NCBI RefSeq assembly: GCF_020905345.1
Contig: NZ_JAJJMO010000001.1
Coordinates: forward strand, 3,906,001-3,970,000
Reading direction: 5' to 3'
DNA: 64,000 nt
DNA from: Flavobacterium pisciphilum
GTDB taxonomy: Bacteria > Bacteroidota > Bacteroidia > Flavobacteriales > Flavobacteriaceae
Shown here: positions 1 through 8,402 of the stretch, one piece after another
How the letters are laid out: the number at the start of each line of letters is the position of its first letter
Numbering within the stretch: position 1 is the stretch's first letter
Translations under genes and position numbers: made by a program
The notes under the pieces: model-generated
The model's input: only the letters and a program-made list of their open reading frames with translations
What the model was told of the DNA's origin: nothing
Database searches by the model: none

Positions 1-90
1 GCAAAAGCCTTATTTGAAAATATTGAAAATGAAATCCCTTTGGATAATGAAATAAATATCCAACGCTTTTATAAAAAGAACAAGAAGTAA
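1..90 (+). CDS. 3' end of an unidentified gene (partial)
   Basis: An open frame runs from the first base to a TAA at 88-90 and gives 29 residues, ending in a lysine-rich tail (FYKKNKK). The stop is followed after one base by the end of the convergent DUF983 gene, so the two genes meet tail to tail. Too little is present to identify the product. The absence of stops and the compact convergent layout are the only evidence that it is a real gene end. Confidence 0.5.
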   Translation, partial: AKALFENIENEIPLDNEINIQRFYKKNKK

Positions 91-91
91 T

Positions 92-475
92 TTATTTTAT
101 ATTGGTAGTAGGGTCATAAGAAACAAACATATTGATGTATATATTTCTTGACCATCTTAATACAAAAGGGAATAACAAAACAAGAGTTACTACAATTGCT
201 ATAAACGAAGCTTCGATACTAGAATCTAATAAAACATAAGATATTACAAAGGCTGCAATTCCTAAAGCAACGTTTAAGCCATAGCTTACATACATTGCTC
301 CATAGAAAAAAGAAGGCTCAATTTGATATACAAATCCGCAATGGCTACAAGATTCATTCATTTTCAAAACCTTAGTTAAATGTAGCGGATTCTTGTCTTC
401 GTACATACTTTCGTTTTGACATTTAGGACAAGTTCCTTTTAAAATACTATTTAGTTTAGATCCTTTTTTGAACAT
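92..475 (-). CDS. DUF983 family membrane protein
   Basis: The 127-residue protein begins with a zinc-ribbon-like part holding two Cys pairs (CPKC near residue 16, CSHC near 43), followed by two hydrophobic segments at about residues 58-80 and 87-105. This is the layout of DUF983 proteins, small inner-membrane proteins of unknown function common in Bacteroidota and Alphaproteobacteria. The length is normal for the family. The gene converges on the partial gene at the left edge and appears to be transcribed alone. Confidence 0.8.
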   Translation of the reverse strand: MFKKGSKLNSILKGTCPKCQNESMYEDKNPLHLTKVLKMNESCSHCGFVYQIEPSFFYGAMYVSYGLNVALGIAAFVISYVLLDSSIEASFIAIVVTLVLLFPFVLRWSRNIYINMFVSYDPTTNIK

Positions 476-938
476 TTTGAGTAGGTTTTTTTGTAATAAA
501 TAAAAAATGAGCTACATAAATTCAGAAGAGAATAATATAGACCATTTTAAATAAAAAATGTGAAATAAAACCAAAGATAATGATTGATTGTCACATTAAC
601 AATTTTGAATTCTTAATAACCTGAAAACGCATAAATAAAGGCTTCTAAGTATGTCGTAAACAGGGTTTTTAACTTTATAGTATAATACATTCCTTTTCAC
701 TACCTTTGCATTTTTAAAATTATAAGTAAATAGCAATGTAAATTGCTATATATTTTAGAAAATAAAGAATCAAAAATGCTGATTACAGGTTGATTAAATA
801 AAATTAAAGTTTTAGTAAGCTTAAATAAACGTTTAGTTACTCAGTAAGAAGTATTTTAATGTCTACAAAAAGTTAGCTCTTCATTAATTTGAAGGTGTTA
901 ATTTACACAATCAATTAGTTATAAAATAACAATAATAA
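476..938. other. Intergenic region upstream of the ABC-F gene
   Basis: This 463-nt AT-rich stretch separates two divergent genes and has no convincing ORF. It holds one candidate promoter box (701-708) and a perfect 7-bp inverted repeat with a 4-nt loop (arms TAGCAAT 731-737 and ATTGCTA 742-748). The leader from the box to the ABC-F start would be about 230 nt, long enough for RNA-level control, but no known riboswitch was recognised. Confidence 0.4.
701..708 (+). promoter_or_regulatory. Candidate Bacteroidota -7 box TACCTTTG
   Basis: TACCTTTG matches the TAnnTTTG consensus of the housekeeping sigma factor of Bacteroidota. No clear TTG -33 element lies 19-21 nt upstream, so the call is tentative. 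It would drive the ABC-F gene with a leader of about 230 nt. Confidence 0.3.
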
Positions 939-2846
939 ATGCTTAATATACATAATTTATCTGTTTCGTTTGGGGGTTCTTATTTGTTTGAGGAAGTTAC
1001 TTTTCGTTTAGGTGCAGGAGATCGAGTAGGTCTTGTAGGGAAAAATGGTGCTGGAAAATCAACAATGCTAAAAATTCTTGCAGGAGATTTTAAACCAGAT
1101 TCAGGACAAATTGCAACAGAGAAAGAAGTAAGAATGGGTTTCCTACGTCAGGATATCGATTTTGAACAAGGAAGAACAGTACTCGAAGAGGCGTACGAAG
1201 CTTTTACAGATATAAAAGTTGTAGAGAAAAAATTAGAGCAAATCAATCATCAATTGGTAACTAGAACCGATTATGAAAGTGAAGAGTACAGCCAGATTAT
1301 CGAAGACTTATCTGATTATACCCACCGTTTTGAATTATTAGGAGGATATAATTATGTTGGAGATACAGAGAAAATTCTTTTAGGTTTAGGTTTTAAAAGA
1401 GAAGTGTTCAATAACCAAACCGAAACTTTTTCGGGAGGATGGAGAATGCGTATTGAGTTGGCGAAATTATTATTACAGTCTAATGATATTTTGTTACTGG
1501 ATGAGCCTACGAATCACTTGGATATCGAGAGTATCATTTGGTTAGAAAGTTTCTTGCGTAATTATCCTGGTGTTGTGGTAATTGTATCACACGATAAAAT
1601 GTTCTTGGATAATGTAACCAATAGGACAATCGAAATTTCATTGGGTAAGGCGTATGATTTTAATAAGCCGTATTCAGAATATTTAGAGTTACGTCATGAA
1701 ATTCGTGAAAAACAATTGGCTACACAAAAAAACCAAGCCAAGAAAATTGAAGAAACAGAGAAGTTAATCGAGAAATTCCGTGCTAAAGCTTCAAAAGCAT
1801 CAATGGCACAATCGCTTATCAAGAAATTAGATAAAGTAGAGCGTATCGAGGTAGACGAAGATGATAATTCAGTGATGAATATTTCATTCCCAGTTTCAAA
1901 AGAACCAGGGAGAGTAGTTGTCGAAGCTGATAATGTTACCAAAGCTTACGGAGATAAAGTAATACTTAAAGATATAAATCTGTTGGTAGAACGTGGAAGC
2001 AAAATTGCTTTCGTGGGACAGAACGGACAAGGTAAATCAACTTTTATAAAAGCAATCGTTGATGAATTTGAATATCAAGGAAGCATAAAATTAGGGCACA
2101 ACGTTCAGTTGGGTTATTTTGCTCAAAATCAAGCTGAATACCTAGATGGAGAAATCACATTGTTACAAACAATGGAAGATGCTGCAATGGACACCAACCG
2201 ATCAAAAGTTCGTGATATGTTGGGTTCGTTTTTGTTTCGTGGAGATGATGTAGAAAAAAAGGTAAAAGTTCTTTCGGGAGGTGAAAGAAACCGTTTGGCA
2301 TTATGTAAGTTGTTGTTACAACCTATAAATGTTTTGCTAATGGATGAGCCTACGAATCACTTGGACATAAAATCTAAGAATGTACTGAAAGCTGCGCTTC
2401 AAAAATTCGGAGGAACATTATTGTTAGTTTCTCACGATAGAGATTTCCTTCAAGGAATGTCTAATTTGGTGTATGAATTCAAGGATCAAAAGATAAAAGA
2501 ATATTTAGGAGACATCAATTATTTCTTAGAGCAACGTAATTTGGAAAACATGCGTGAAGTTGAGAAAAAAGATGCTACAAAAGCAGGAGCTCCTAAAGAA
2601 AGTAATAAAGCTTCATACGAAGATCAAAAGAAAAATAAAGCGTTGCAGAATCGCTTGAGTAAAGTTGAAAGTCAAATCAAACAACTAGAAAAAGACATTC
2701 AGCACGACGATAAAATGTTAGCATCAAATTATGATAAGCATATCGAAGATGCTTCATTCTTTATGGCATACAATAAAAAGAAAGCCGAATTAGATAAATT
2801 ACTTTCAGAATGGGAAGTAGTTCAAGAAGAAATAGATAATCTATAA
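939..2846 (+). CDS. ABC-F family ATP-binding protein (Uup/EttA type)
   Basis: This soluble 635-residue protein has two ABC ATPase domains in tandem and no membrane segment. Domain 1 has Walker A GKNGAGKST (34-42), signature SGGWRMR and Walker B LLLDEPTNHLD. Domain 2 has GQNGQGKST, LSGGERNR and LLMDEPTNHLD. A charged linker joins the domains and the last about 80 residues form a Lys/Glu-rich coiled coil, as in Uup-like ABC-F proteins. The family acts on ribosomes (translation factors or antibiotic protection) rather than in transport. The exact subgroup cannot be set from motifs alone. The gene is monocistronic and followed by a strong hairpin. Confidence 0.92.
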   Translation: MLNIHNLSVSFGGSYLFEEVTFRLGAGDRVGLVGKNGAGKSTMLKILAGDFKPDSGQIATEKEVRMGFLRQDIDFEQGRTVLEEAYEAFTDIKVVEKKLEQINHQLVTRTDYESEEYSQIIEDLSDYTHRFELLGGYNYVGDTEKILLGLGFKREVFNNQTETFSGGWRMRIELAKLLLQSNDILLLDEPTNHLDIESIIWLESFLRNYPGVVVIVSHDKMFLDNVTNRTIEISLGKAYDFNKPYSEYLELRHEIREKQLATQKNQAKKIEETEKLIEKFRAKASKASMAQSLIKKLDKVERIEVDEDDNSVMNISFPVSKEPGRVVVEADNVTKAYGDKVILKDINLLVERGSKIAFVGQNGQGKSTFIKAIVDEFEYQGSIKLGHNVQLGYFAQNQAEYLDGEITLLQTMEDAAMDTNRSKVRDMLGSFLFRGDDVEKKVKVLSGGERNRLALCKLLLQPINVLLMDEPTNHLDIKSKNVLKAALQKFGGTLLLVSHDRDFLQGMSNLVYEFKDQKIKEYLGDINYFLEQRNLENMREVEKKDATKAGAPKESNKASYEDQKKNKALQNRLSKVESQIKQLEKDIQHDDKMLASNYDKHIEDASFFMAYNKKKAELDKLLSEWEVVQEEIDNL

Positions 2847-2899
2847 GCAATGATTTAGTAGTTAGGAGCTATTCCAGCTTTCGCTACAAGTCCTCACAA

Positions 2900-2973
2900 A
2901 AAAACTGCATTTCTAATGTTATAAAAAGAGCTTCTAAAGTCGCTTTTTTAAAACAGGAAATGCAGTTTTTTTT
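2900..2973 (+). terminator. Long stem-loop terminator after ABC-F gene
   Basis: Arms AAAAACTGCATTTC (2900-2913) and GAAATGCAG plus a T-run (2957-2973) are complementary. A second short helix (AAAAAGAG with a CGCTTTTTT-type partner) can form inside the loop. The T8 tract on the distal side fits an intrinsic terminator. Confidence 0.65.
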
Positions 2974-3019
2974 GCTCCAGGCTTTACGCTATAATCTGGG
3001 CTAGGGGTCTTGTGTTGAG

Positions 3020-3342
3020 AATTTAGTTTACAGTATTCAGTCGCAGTATACAGTTTTCAGTCGCAGTTTCCAGTTACAATAAACTTGTGTTCCTTGCGTA
3101 TCCCGATAGCTATCGGGACTGTGCTCTTTGCGGTTAGTTTTCAGTTTACAGTCACAGTATTCAGTCGCAGTTTTTAGTTTCAGCTTACTGCTGCAGTATC
3201 AGTTTCACTTGTGTCCCTTGCGTAGTTCTTTGTGCTCTTTGCGGTTAGTACTCAGTCGCAGTTTTCAGTTTACAGTTGTAGTATTCAGTTTTCATTTTGC
3301 AGTCTACATCTCACATTTCTACATTTCACACTCTCCTACATC
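3020..3342. repeat. Degenerate CAGTCGCAGT/CAGTTTTCAGT repeat tract
   Basis: About 300 nt built from imperfect copies of cagt(c/t)(g/t)cagt and ttcagttt. Two copies of an element reading roughly CTTGTGTxCCTTGCGTA ... TGTGCTCTTTGCGGTTAG lie at about 3084-3137 and 3208-3248. Such low-complexity intergenic tracts are common in Flavobacterium genomes. A short open frame through it is a consequence of the repeats and not a gene. Confidence 0.6.
3101..3118. repeat. Perfect 18-bp palindrome TCCCGATAGCTATCGGGA
   Basis: This is a fully symmetric 18-bp palindrome embedded in the degenerate repeat tract. It interrupts the first copy of the CTTGCGTA...TGTGCTCTTTGCGG element, because the second copy (3208-3248) lacks it. 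It is therefore a small insertion or a REP-like mobile palindrome. Confidence 0.6.
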
Positions 3343-4311
3343 TCAGGCAATAATTCCAATCTTTTTAGAATGCTCAATTGCTTCGCTACTATGCTTGAAA
3401 TAGCAAACAGAGACTTCAAGATTTTCTAAGTTTTTCAGAATAGTTTCGGTTGCTTCTTTTTTATGTTTACCGGTTTGTCTTATATAAACAGCTTTTACTG
3501 TTACAGGGAATATTTTGCAAATTCGTTCGTATAATATTGGATCATGTTGAGAATCATCACCTAATAATACATATTTAAGGTTTGGGTAAAACTCCAAGAC
3601 ATGTTTGATTTTATCAAACTTATGATCGTGATTTCCTCTGCCGCTCATAAAAAAGTCGGACATTCCAGTTTTAATGTCCTTTAGCAATATTACAGCTCTT
3701 GGTAAGTCGTGAATTTTTGTGAACTGAATAATAAAACGATACAAATTCCATTCGCTACTTGAGATATAGAAAAAAGCATTTTTTTCGTTTTTATTGTTTC
3801 TCCCAGCAGAACTTAGTGCTTGATAATGCGGAACAACATCATCGAATATTTTTCGGTCATTTACATTTCTAAAAAGCAGTATGTATAATTTTCTGAAGAA
3901 ATTTTTTGTATGTGAGATTAGAAAAGTATCATCAATATCAGATATAATTCCTAAATTTCCTTCATGAGGTCTGATGAAAGAGGCAGAAGATGTTATGGTT
4001 TCCTTTTTATGGGTGATGCTAACCTCATAGTCCATCCATCCAAAACCAGTTTCTTCTTTTAAAGGAATACAGAATTTAAAAAAGCCATCATTGAGAGTTT
4101 TAGTATGAATCTGTCGATCACCATGTTTTAGATAAACATCATAATTAGGAATTGTTTTTATCTGGAAAAGTTTGAGTACAGAAGTAGCATTTTTGAAATT
4201 TTTCTTTTGAAAATCATAATCATTAGCCGTTGATGGTTTAAAAACATGTCCCATGACAATTAGTTCCTGATCATTGGCATATCCGCGATATAATTTTAAA
4301 ATAGGTTTCAT
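3343..4311 (-). CDS. App1-type phosphatidate phosphatase family protein
   Basis: The 322-residue protein carries the DxDxT phosphatase motif as DIDDT at about 125-129, then SSSEWN and a GDDSQHD motif in the C-terminal half. This is the layout of the App1 catalytic domain (DUF2183, HAD fold), which removes phosphate from phosphatidate to give diacylglycerol. An upstream ATG at 4387-4389 exists, but the residues it adds look non-native. The Met at 4309-4311 begins the conserved MKPILKLYRGY start and is preferred. The gene is divergent from a diacylglycerol kinase gene, with 61 nt between the chosen starts. Confidence 0.8.
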   Translation of the reverse strand: MKPILKLYRGYANDQELIVMGHVFKPSTANDYDFQKKNFKNATSVLKLFQIKTIPNYDVYLKHGDRQIHTKTLNDGFFKFCIPLKEETGFGWMDYEVSITHKKETITSSASFIRPHEGNLGIISDIDDTFLISHTKNFFRKLYILLFRNVNDRKIFDDVVPHYQALSSAGRNNKNEKNAFFYISSSEWNLYRFIIQFTKIHDLPRAVILLKDIKTGMSDFFMSGRGNHDHKFDKIKHVLEFYPNLKYVLLGDDSQHDPILYERICKIFPVTVKAVYIRQTGKHKKEATETILKNLENLEVSVCYFKHSSEAIEHSKKIGIIA

Positions 4312-4372
4312 TAATTGCTTACTTTTGGAATAACTAGTATAATTACTTTTAAATAAATATAAAGATAAAATT

Positions 4373-5242
4373 TTGAAGCGAAATATCATATTTGTTGTAA
4401 ACCCTATTTCAGGTGATTTGGATAAGTCAGAACTTATCGCAACCGTAAAATCCTATGCGGTAACTTGTCATATTAATTTGAGTGTATATGAAACTACTGG
4501 AAAGGATGATATTGCTAAAATAATAGCACTGTATAATGAGTACTTGCCTTCTAGAATTGTTGTTGCTGGTGGAGATGGAACTGTAAAGATGGTAGCTGAA
4601 GCAATGGAGAAGTATGATGTAGTTGTTGGGATATTACCAGCAGGATCAGCTAATGGTTTATCGGTGGATTTAAATTTGCCAAAAACACTAGAAGAAAATT
4701 TAAGTATTGCTTTTCATAATAATTATACCGAGATGGATATGATTTCTATTAACGGCAAGAAGAGTATTCATCTGAGCGATATTGGTCTCAATGCTGATTT
4801 AATTAAGAACTATGAAGAAAGTAATATAAGAGGATTTTGGGGTTATGCATCACAGGCTTACACGACCATAAAAGAGTCAGGAGATCCTTTTATCGTATCT
4901 ATTTCAGCCAACAATCAAACAGTAGCGCATGAAGCAAGAATGGTGGTGATTGCCAATTCTCAAAAATATGGAACAGGCGTTGTAATCAATCCTAAAGGCA
5001 ATGTTAATGATGGTAAGTTTGAATTGGTGGTTTTAAAAAGCTTAGATTTAATAATCCTAGGAAAAATTATTACAGGAAACATGCCTATCGATTCAGAAGA
5101 CATTGTTATTATTTCGACAGATAGAGCTGTGATGAGAACGAATCATCCAGTTAGTTTTCAAATCGATGGAGAGTATTGTGGAGCTCAAACAGAATTAGAC
5201 ATCCATATTTTGCACAAGCAAATGAAAATTGCAATTCCTTAA
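4373..5242 (+). CDS. Diacylglycerol kinase family lipid kinase (TTG start)
   Basis: The 289-residue protein starts KRNIIFVVNPISG and has the glycine-rich GGDGT signature at 66-70 and GSANGL further on, typical of the DAGK catalytic domain (DgkB/YegS/BmrU-like soluble lipid kinases). It likely phosphorylates diacylglycerol or a related lipid. The only start that includes the conserved N-terminus is TTG at 4373, as no ATG lies close by. The gene is divergent from App1 phosphatase, which catalyses the opposite step, and it converges on the FemAB-like gene 37 nt downstream. Confidence 0.85.
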   Translation: MKRNIIFVVNPISGDLDKSELIATVKSYAVTCHINLSVYETTGKDDIAKIIALYNEYLPSRIVVAGGDGTVKMVAEAMEKYDVVVGILPAGSANGLSVDLNLPKTLEENLSIAFHNNYTEMDMISINGKKSIHLSDIGLNADLIKNYEESNIRGFWGYASQAYTTIKESGDPFIVSISANNQTVAHEARMVVIANSQKYGTGVVINPKGNVNDGKFELVVLKSLDLIILGKIITGNMPIDSEDIVIISTDRAVMRTNHPVSFQIDGEYCGAQTELDIHILHKQMKIAIP

Positions 5243-5279
5243 AAATCTCAAACAGAGTTCGGGACTTGATTAAATAGGA

Positions 5280-6425
5280 TTATTTAAATGGATTTCGTTC
5301 TTGCCAGTCGGTTTTGGGTTCTAGATAATTAAATAGTTTGGCAATATTATGATTGATTAAGGAGTTGCTATGTGTGATAAGCCCATACATTTTAACAGGT
5401 TTTGCACCCACAGAACTTTTTATTTCTAGAGCCGTTCGTGCAAAAATAATCTCTTTAAAACCTTTGTTAATAGAAAATGCTATCATGTCGTAAAGCATGT
5501 TTAAATACAGCATTTTTTCACGCTGAATGCTTTCGTCATACCCTAAGAAATAAGTATCCATTGCGGTACCATTCATGATTAAAGTATTGAAACCAATTAA
5601 ATTCCCGTCAATAAAATAACCATAAAAAAGAAACTTTTCTTTTAATGTTTCTTTAAAAACGCTAAAATGATTTTTTGCCAAGAAAAAAGTGTTGAATGGG
5701 GCATTTTTGGCAACATGATAATACAAATCATAAATAGTATCTTCAAAAGCAATGATATCATTTAGATCCATTTTCTTTTTCTCTATTCCCAAAGCTTTTT
5801 TACGAGTGCGTTTGTATTGGTCGCGGTATTTTTTTGATAAAGCATCGATATAATCGGCTTCGGTTTTCCAGTTTTCATTGATTTTAAAAACCATGTTTGG
5901 CTGAATAGAAAATGTATATCCTTTCTTAAATTCGGCAGCAAGCATATGAATTTCCTTAGCAGAAAAATCTTTGATAGTTGTAATGTGAATTTTTTTGCCT
6001 TTAGATTTAAAATCCTTCTTTAATGCATTTATAGCTTTGTGCAATAGTTTAATTGCTTTTGGCAGGGAGATTTTTTCAGAAAATGAAAATGCATTTTGTC
6101 CAGTGAGCATATTGTTACCCACAAATAAAACATGAGAAGCAAATTTTTTGAAGGCAAAATTGCGAACTGAAGTTTTTACACATTGATCTCGTTCTCCAAA
6201 TGATTCAAGTTTATTAGAATCTAAAAATTGTGTAAGGGTAATGCCTACTAATTCAGAATCTTTAAAAAAACCAATATAATGACACAGCATATTGGTTGGT
6301 GCTGATTTCTCTAATACTTCTAGATATTCTTTGGATAAAAAAATATTATGGCTAGCCAAATCATTCCATGATTTAGGAAGTGATGCAGTATTGTTGTAAA
6401 TCTGGAAGGAATAAGATGTATTCAA
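5280..6425 (-). CDS. FemAB/GNAT-like acyltransferase family protein
   Basis: The 381-residue soluble protein has a C-terminal half (about 180-340) resembling the duplicated GNAT fold of the family sometimes named peptidogalycan biosynthesis protein. It has a basic stretch (YRDQYKRTRKKAL), then FxxYGYFIDGNLIGFNTLIMNG followed by YFLGYD. Such proteins are thought to transfer aminoacyl or acyl groups, but the substrate is unknown. The ATG start at 6423-6425 has no better alternative. A hairpin 3' of the DUF1761 gene separates it from upstream transcription. Confidence 0.65.
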   Translation of the reverse strand: MNTSYSFQIYNNTASLPKSWNDLASHNIFLSKEYLEVLEKSAPTNMLCHYIGFFKDSELVGITLTQFLDSNKLESFGERDQCVKTSVRNFAFKKFASHVLFVGNNMLTGQNAFSFSEKISLPKAIKLLHKAINALKKDFKSKGKKIHITTIKDFSAKEIHMLAAEFKKGYTFSIQPNMVFKINENWKTEADYIDALSKKYRDQYKRTRKKALGIEKKKMDLNDIIAFEDTIYDLYYHVAKNAPFNTFFLAKNHFSVFKETLKEKFLFYGYFIDGNLIGFNTLIMNGTAMDTYFLGYDESIQREKMLYLNMLYDMIAFSINKGFKEIIFARTALEIKSSVGAKPVKMYGLITHSNSLINHNIAKLFNYLEPKTDWQERNPFK

Positions 6426-6515
6426 GGTAGGAGTACTATATATTATTCAAATTTACTTAATAATAACAGAATATTATAATTTATGGCTTATTTAGCTAGA
6501 GTATACTTAAAGAAG

Positions 6516-6553
6516 AAATCCGTTTGATTTTTTAATTTTTCAAACGGATTTTT
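6516..6553 (-). terminator. Bidirectional-type hairpin terminator
   Basis: Arms AAATCCGTTTG (6516-6526) and CAAACGGATTT (6541-6551) are perfect, with a T-rich loop and A/T runs on both sides. It lies just downstream of the minus-strand DUF1761 gene and could also act on plus-strand transcripts. Confidence 0.75.
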
Positions 6554-6564
6554 ATGCTTTGATT

Positions 6565-7053
6565 TTATGCCCATGCACAAATAATTCCACCCATTATGGT
6601 TAGGGTAAGAATCCAATATCCTGCATGTATGAAAATATATTTCCAAGATTTTCTTTCGAATAAACCATTAATTGCTAGTATTGGGAAAACAAAAAAGACT
6701 CCTGTTAAGAATCCATGAAGTGAACCGTGTTTAAAGGTGCGATACGCAGTTCCATAATCAGCCATGAAAGCAGCAAAAGATGGTTTTGCACTTTCTACCA
6801 TTGGAGGACCTCCAACCATTCCTAATGCTCCCGTTTGATGAATTGTTAATGCCGAAACAATTATAGTTATCATTAAAGAAAAGATATAAGTTAATCCAAA
6901 AATTTTAAGCATATTTCCTTTCTTGAGGTCATCTTCGGTTATTTTGGCCTCTCGCATCCAGATTGTTCCAAAGACTTTAGGGTTGTACCAGATAAAACCA
7001 GTAATAAGAGTTGTTAAGGCTGAAGCCAAAAATGCTATGAAATTCATTTCCAT
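6565..7053 (-). CDS. DUF1761 family membrane protein
   Basis: The 162-residue protein has four predicted membrane segments (about residues 4-24, 50-70, 108-128 and 140-160). It has the GFIWYNPKVFGTIWM motif right after the first helix and GxxHGFLTGVFFVFP in the third, which are characteristic of DUF1761. The function of the family is unknown. The gene is monocistronic, with a hairpin 12 nt after the stop codon. Confidence 0.8.
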   Translation of the reverse strand: MEMNFIAFLASALTTLITGFIWYNPKVFGTIWMREAKITEDDLKKGNMLKIFGLTYIFSLMITIIVSALTIHQTGALGMVGGPPMVESAKPSFAAFMADYGTAYRTFKHGSLHGFLTGVFFVFPILAINGLFERKSWKYIFIHAGYWILTLTIMGGIICAWA

Positions 7054-7351
7054 AAGATTAGGGTTTAAGATTAGTTATTCAAATTTAATAAAATATTAAA
7101 TACCAATTACATTGATTAAAATTATACTTAATTGCTAAATTTTTATCGTTTATTTAATAGTTATGTTGAGATATTGATAATCAGGTGTTGAAAGTGCTTT
7201 GAATAAAAAAATACAGAATGTGCTGTATTTATGTTTTTAAAATTTCAGAATTAATTATGAATGGAAATGATTTTTATTAGTAAATTTATATTTCAGAAAA
7301 GGCTTGGAAAACCTTATAGATGAAATTATACTTAATTTAAATTGATAAACT
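7054..7351. other. AT-rich divergent intergenic region
   Basis: This 298-nt stretch lies between divergent genes. No ORF, clear promoter or repeat was recognised beyond AT-rich sequence. Confidence 0.3.
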
Positions 7352-7657
7352 ATGAGAGTACAATATCAGGGAGAGCATAACGGAAAACGCACTACATTCG
7401 AAATAAGAATAATAGGTAATAACCTTTCAAAATCTAGTTCTAATTATCAAATCGATTTATTGGTAGGAGATAATAAATTGCCTATGACTTCATCAATGAT
7501 ACATCAGAGCTTATCAAATTGTTTGAAAGATATTTACTTATTCAGAAAGGCAAATAACATTAAGTTAGATGCGACTTCAGAGAAGGTATTACCAAACGTA
7601 GTACCATATGATTTGGTATTGTATAACTATAATAAGAATATGTTGTTTATGGCTTAG
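7352..7657 (+). CDS. Small conserved-looking hypothetical protein
   Basis: The 101-residue soluble protein starts MRVQYQGEHNGKR. It is rich in Asn, Ser and Lys and has no signal peptide or membrane segment. No family was recognised. Support comes from an ATG start, normal composition and an isolated position with its own upstream space. It is followed by the Flavobacterium-type repeat tract at 7658-7745. Confidence 0.5.
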   Translation: MRVQYQGEHNGKRTTFEIRIIGNNLSKSSSNYQIDLLVGDNKLPMTSSMIHQSLSNCLKDIYLFRKANNIKLDATSEKVLPNVVPYDLVLYNYNKNMLFMA

Positions 7658-7745
7658 AGGAGGTTCTGAGTCGCAAAGGTTTTGAGGCTCTGGGTTATAA
7701 AGGTACAAAGTTGCAGAGGCCCAAAGTCACAAAGGTTTAGTTACT
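7658..7745. repeat. GCAAAGGTTTTGAGGCTCTG repeat tract (forward copy)
   Basis: The tract consists of imperfect units such as gagtcgcaaaggttttgaggctctg and tacaaagttgcagaggccc. An inverted copy of the same family lies at 8336-8402 on the other side of the gene at 7859-8272, and a shorter fragment (ctcaggcactcagacactcag) overlaps that gene's 3' end. The family is typical intergenic filler of Flavobacterium genomes. Confidence 0.6.
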
Positions 7746-7858
7746 TTGTCTTTCGACATAGGAGGAATCTCCATAAGTTGCTCAATATAGTTTGGAGAGT
7801 TACTTGTGGAGATTTTTTATCTTTAAACTAAACCAATACAAATCAAGAACTCAGGCAC

Positions 7859-8272
7859 TCAGACACTCAGAATCTTAGCCACTTTCTCTTCAATAAATAC
7901 CAAACAGACGATAACAATTATTTCAAGGATAAAATATATTAATCCCAATAGTGTTAGGGTTTGAAAGTTGTAGAATATAAGACCAGTTGTAAGGCAACAA
8001 TACAGAATATTGGCTACTATAATTACTTTAAGAAAGTTATTCTGTTTATTAGAAACAAAGCAATAACAGCTTAAAGAATATATAGCGAAAACGAATGCTA
8101 GAGCAGATAAAAAATAAAGTGTTTTTTGAGGCATTCCAACAATAGATTCAAATCTTGCAAGGACAAACCCCAATAAGAAAGCAGTTAAAAAAGCACCAAT
8201 ACTATCCAAAAGAAAGATATTCTTTGGACTAGAAGTTAGTTTAGATAGTATTAATTGGATGCTATTAATCAT
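7859..8272 (-). CDS. Four-helix membrane protein of unknown function
   Basis: The 137-residue protein is nearly all hydrophobic, with four predicted transmembrane helices (about 21-41, 51-75, 82-102 and 105-128) joined by short charged loops. No domain was recognised. It is transcribed alone and lies between inverted copies of the GCAAAGGTTTTGAGG repeat. Its last codons coincide with a fragment of that repeat, so the C-terminus may have been replaced by repeat sequence. Confidence 0.55.
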   Translation of the reverse strand: MINSIQLILSKLTSSPKNIFLLDSIGAFLTAFLLGFVLARFESIVGMPQKTLYFLSALAFVFAIYSLSCYCFVSNKQNNFLKVIIVANILYCCLTTGLIFYNFQTLTLLGLIYFILEIIVIVCLVFIEEKVAKILSV

Positions 8273-8335
8273 TTGTTTTAGTTTTTAAATCATATTCTTA
8301 CTACCGTTCACAATGATAATCATTGTGTTTTTATA

Positions 8336-8402
8336 TACTCAAACTTAACCTTTGCACCTTTGAGCCTTTGCAACTCAGATACTCAGAACCTCAAAACCTT
8401 TT
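8336..8402. repeat. Inverted copy of the GCAAAGGTTTTGAGG repeat
   Basis: Read on the minus strand it gives aaaggttttgaggttctgag followed by gagttgcaaaggctcaaaggtgcaaagg, the same family as 7658-7745 but inverted. It overlaps the last 12 bases of the glycosyltransferase gene, including its stop codon. Confidence 0.6.

Noticed and set aside
3128..3429. Two overlapping plus-strand ORFs (91 and 65 aa)
   Set aside because: They run through the CAGTCGCAGT repeat tract and the end of the App1 gene. The composition (Phe/Ser/Leu repeats) reflects the repeat.
4312..4389. 26 extra N-terminal codons for the App1 gene
   Set aside because: The added residues are not like the family start, and the Met at 4311 gives the conserved MKPILKLYRGY beginning.
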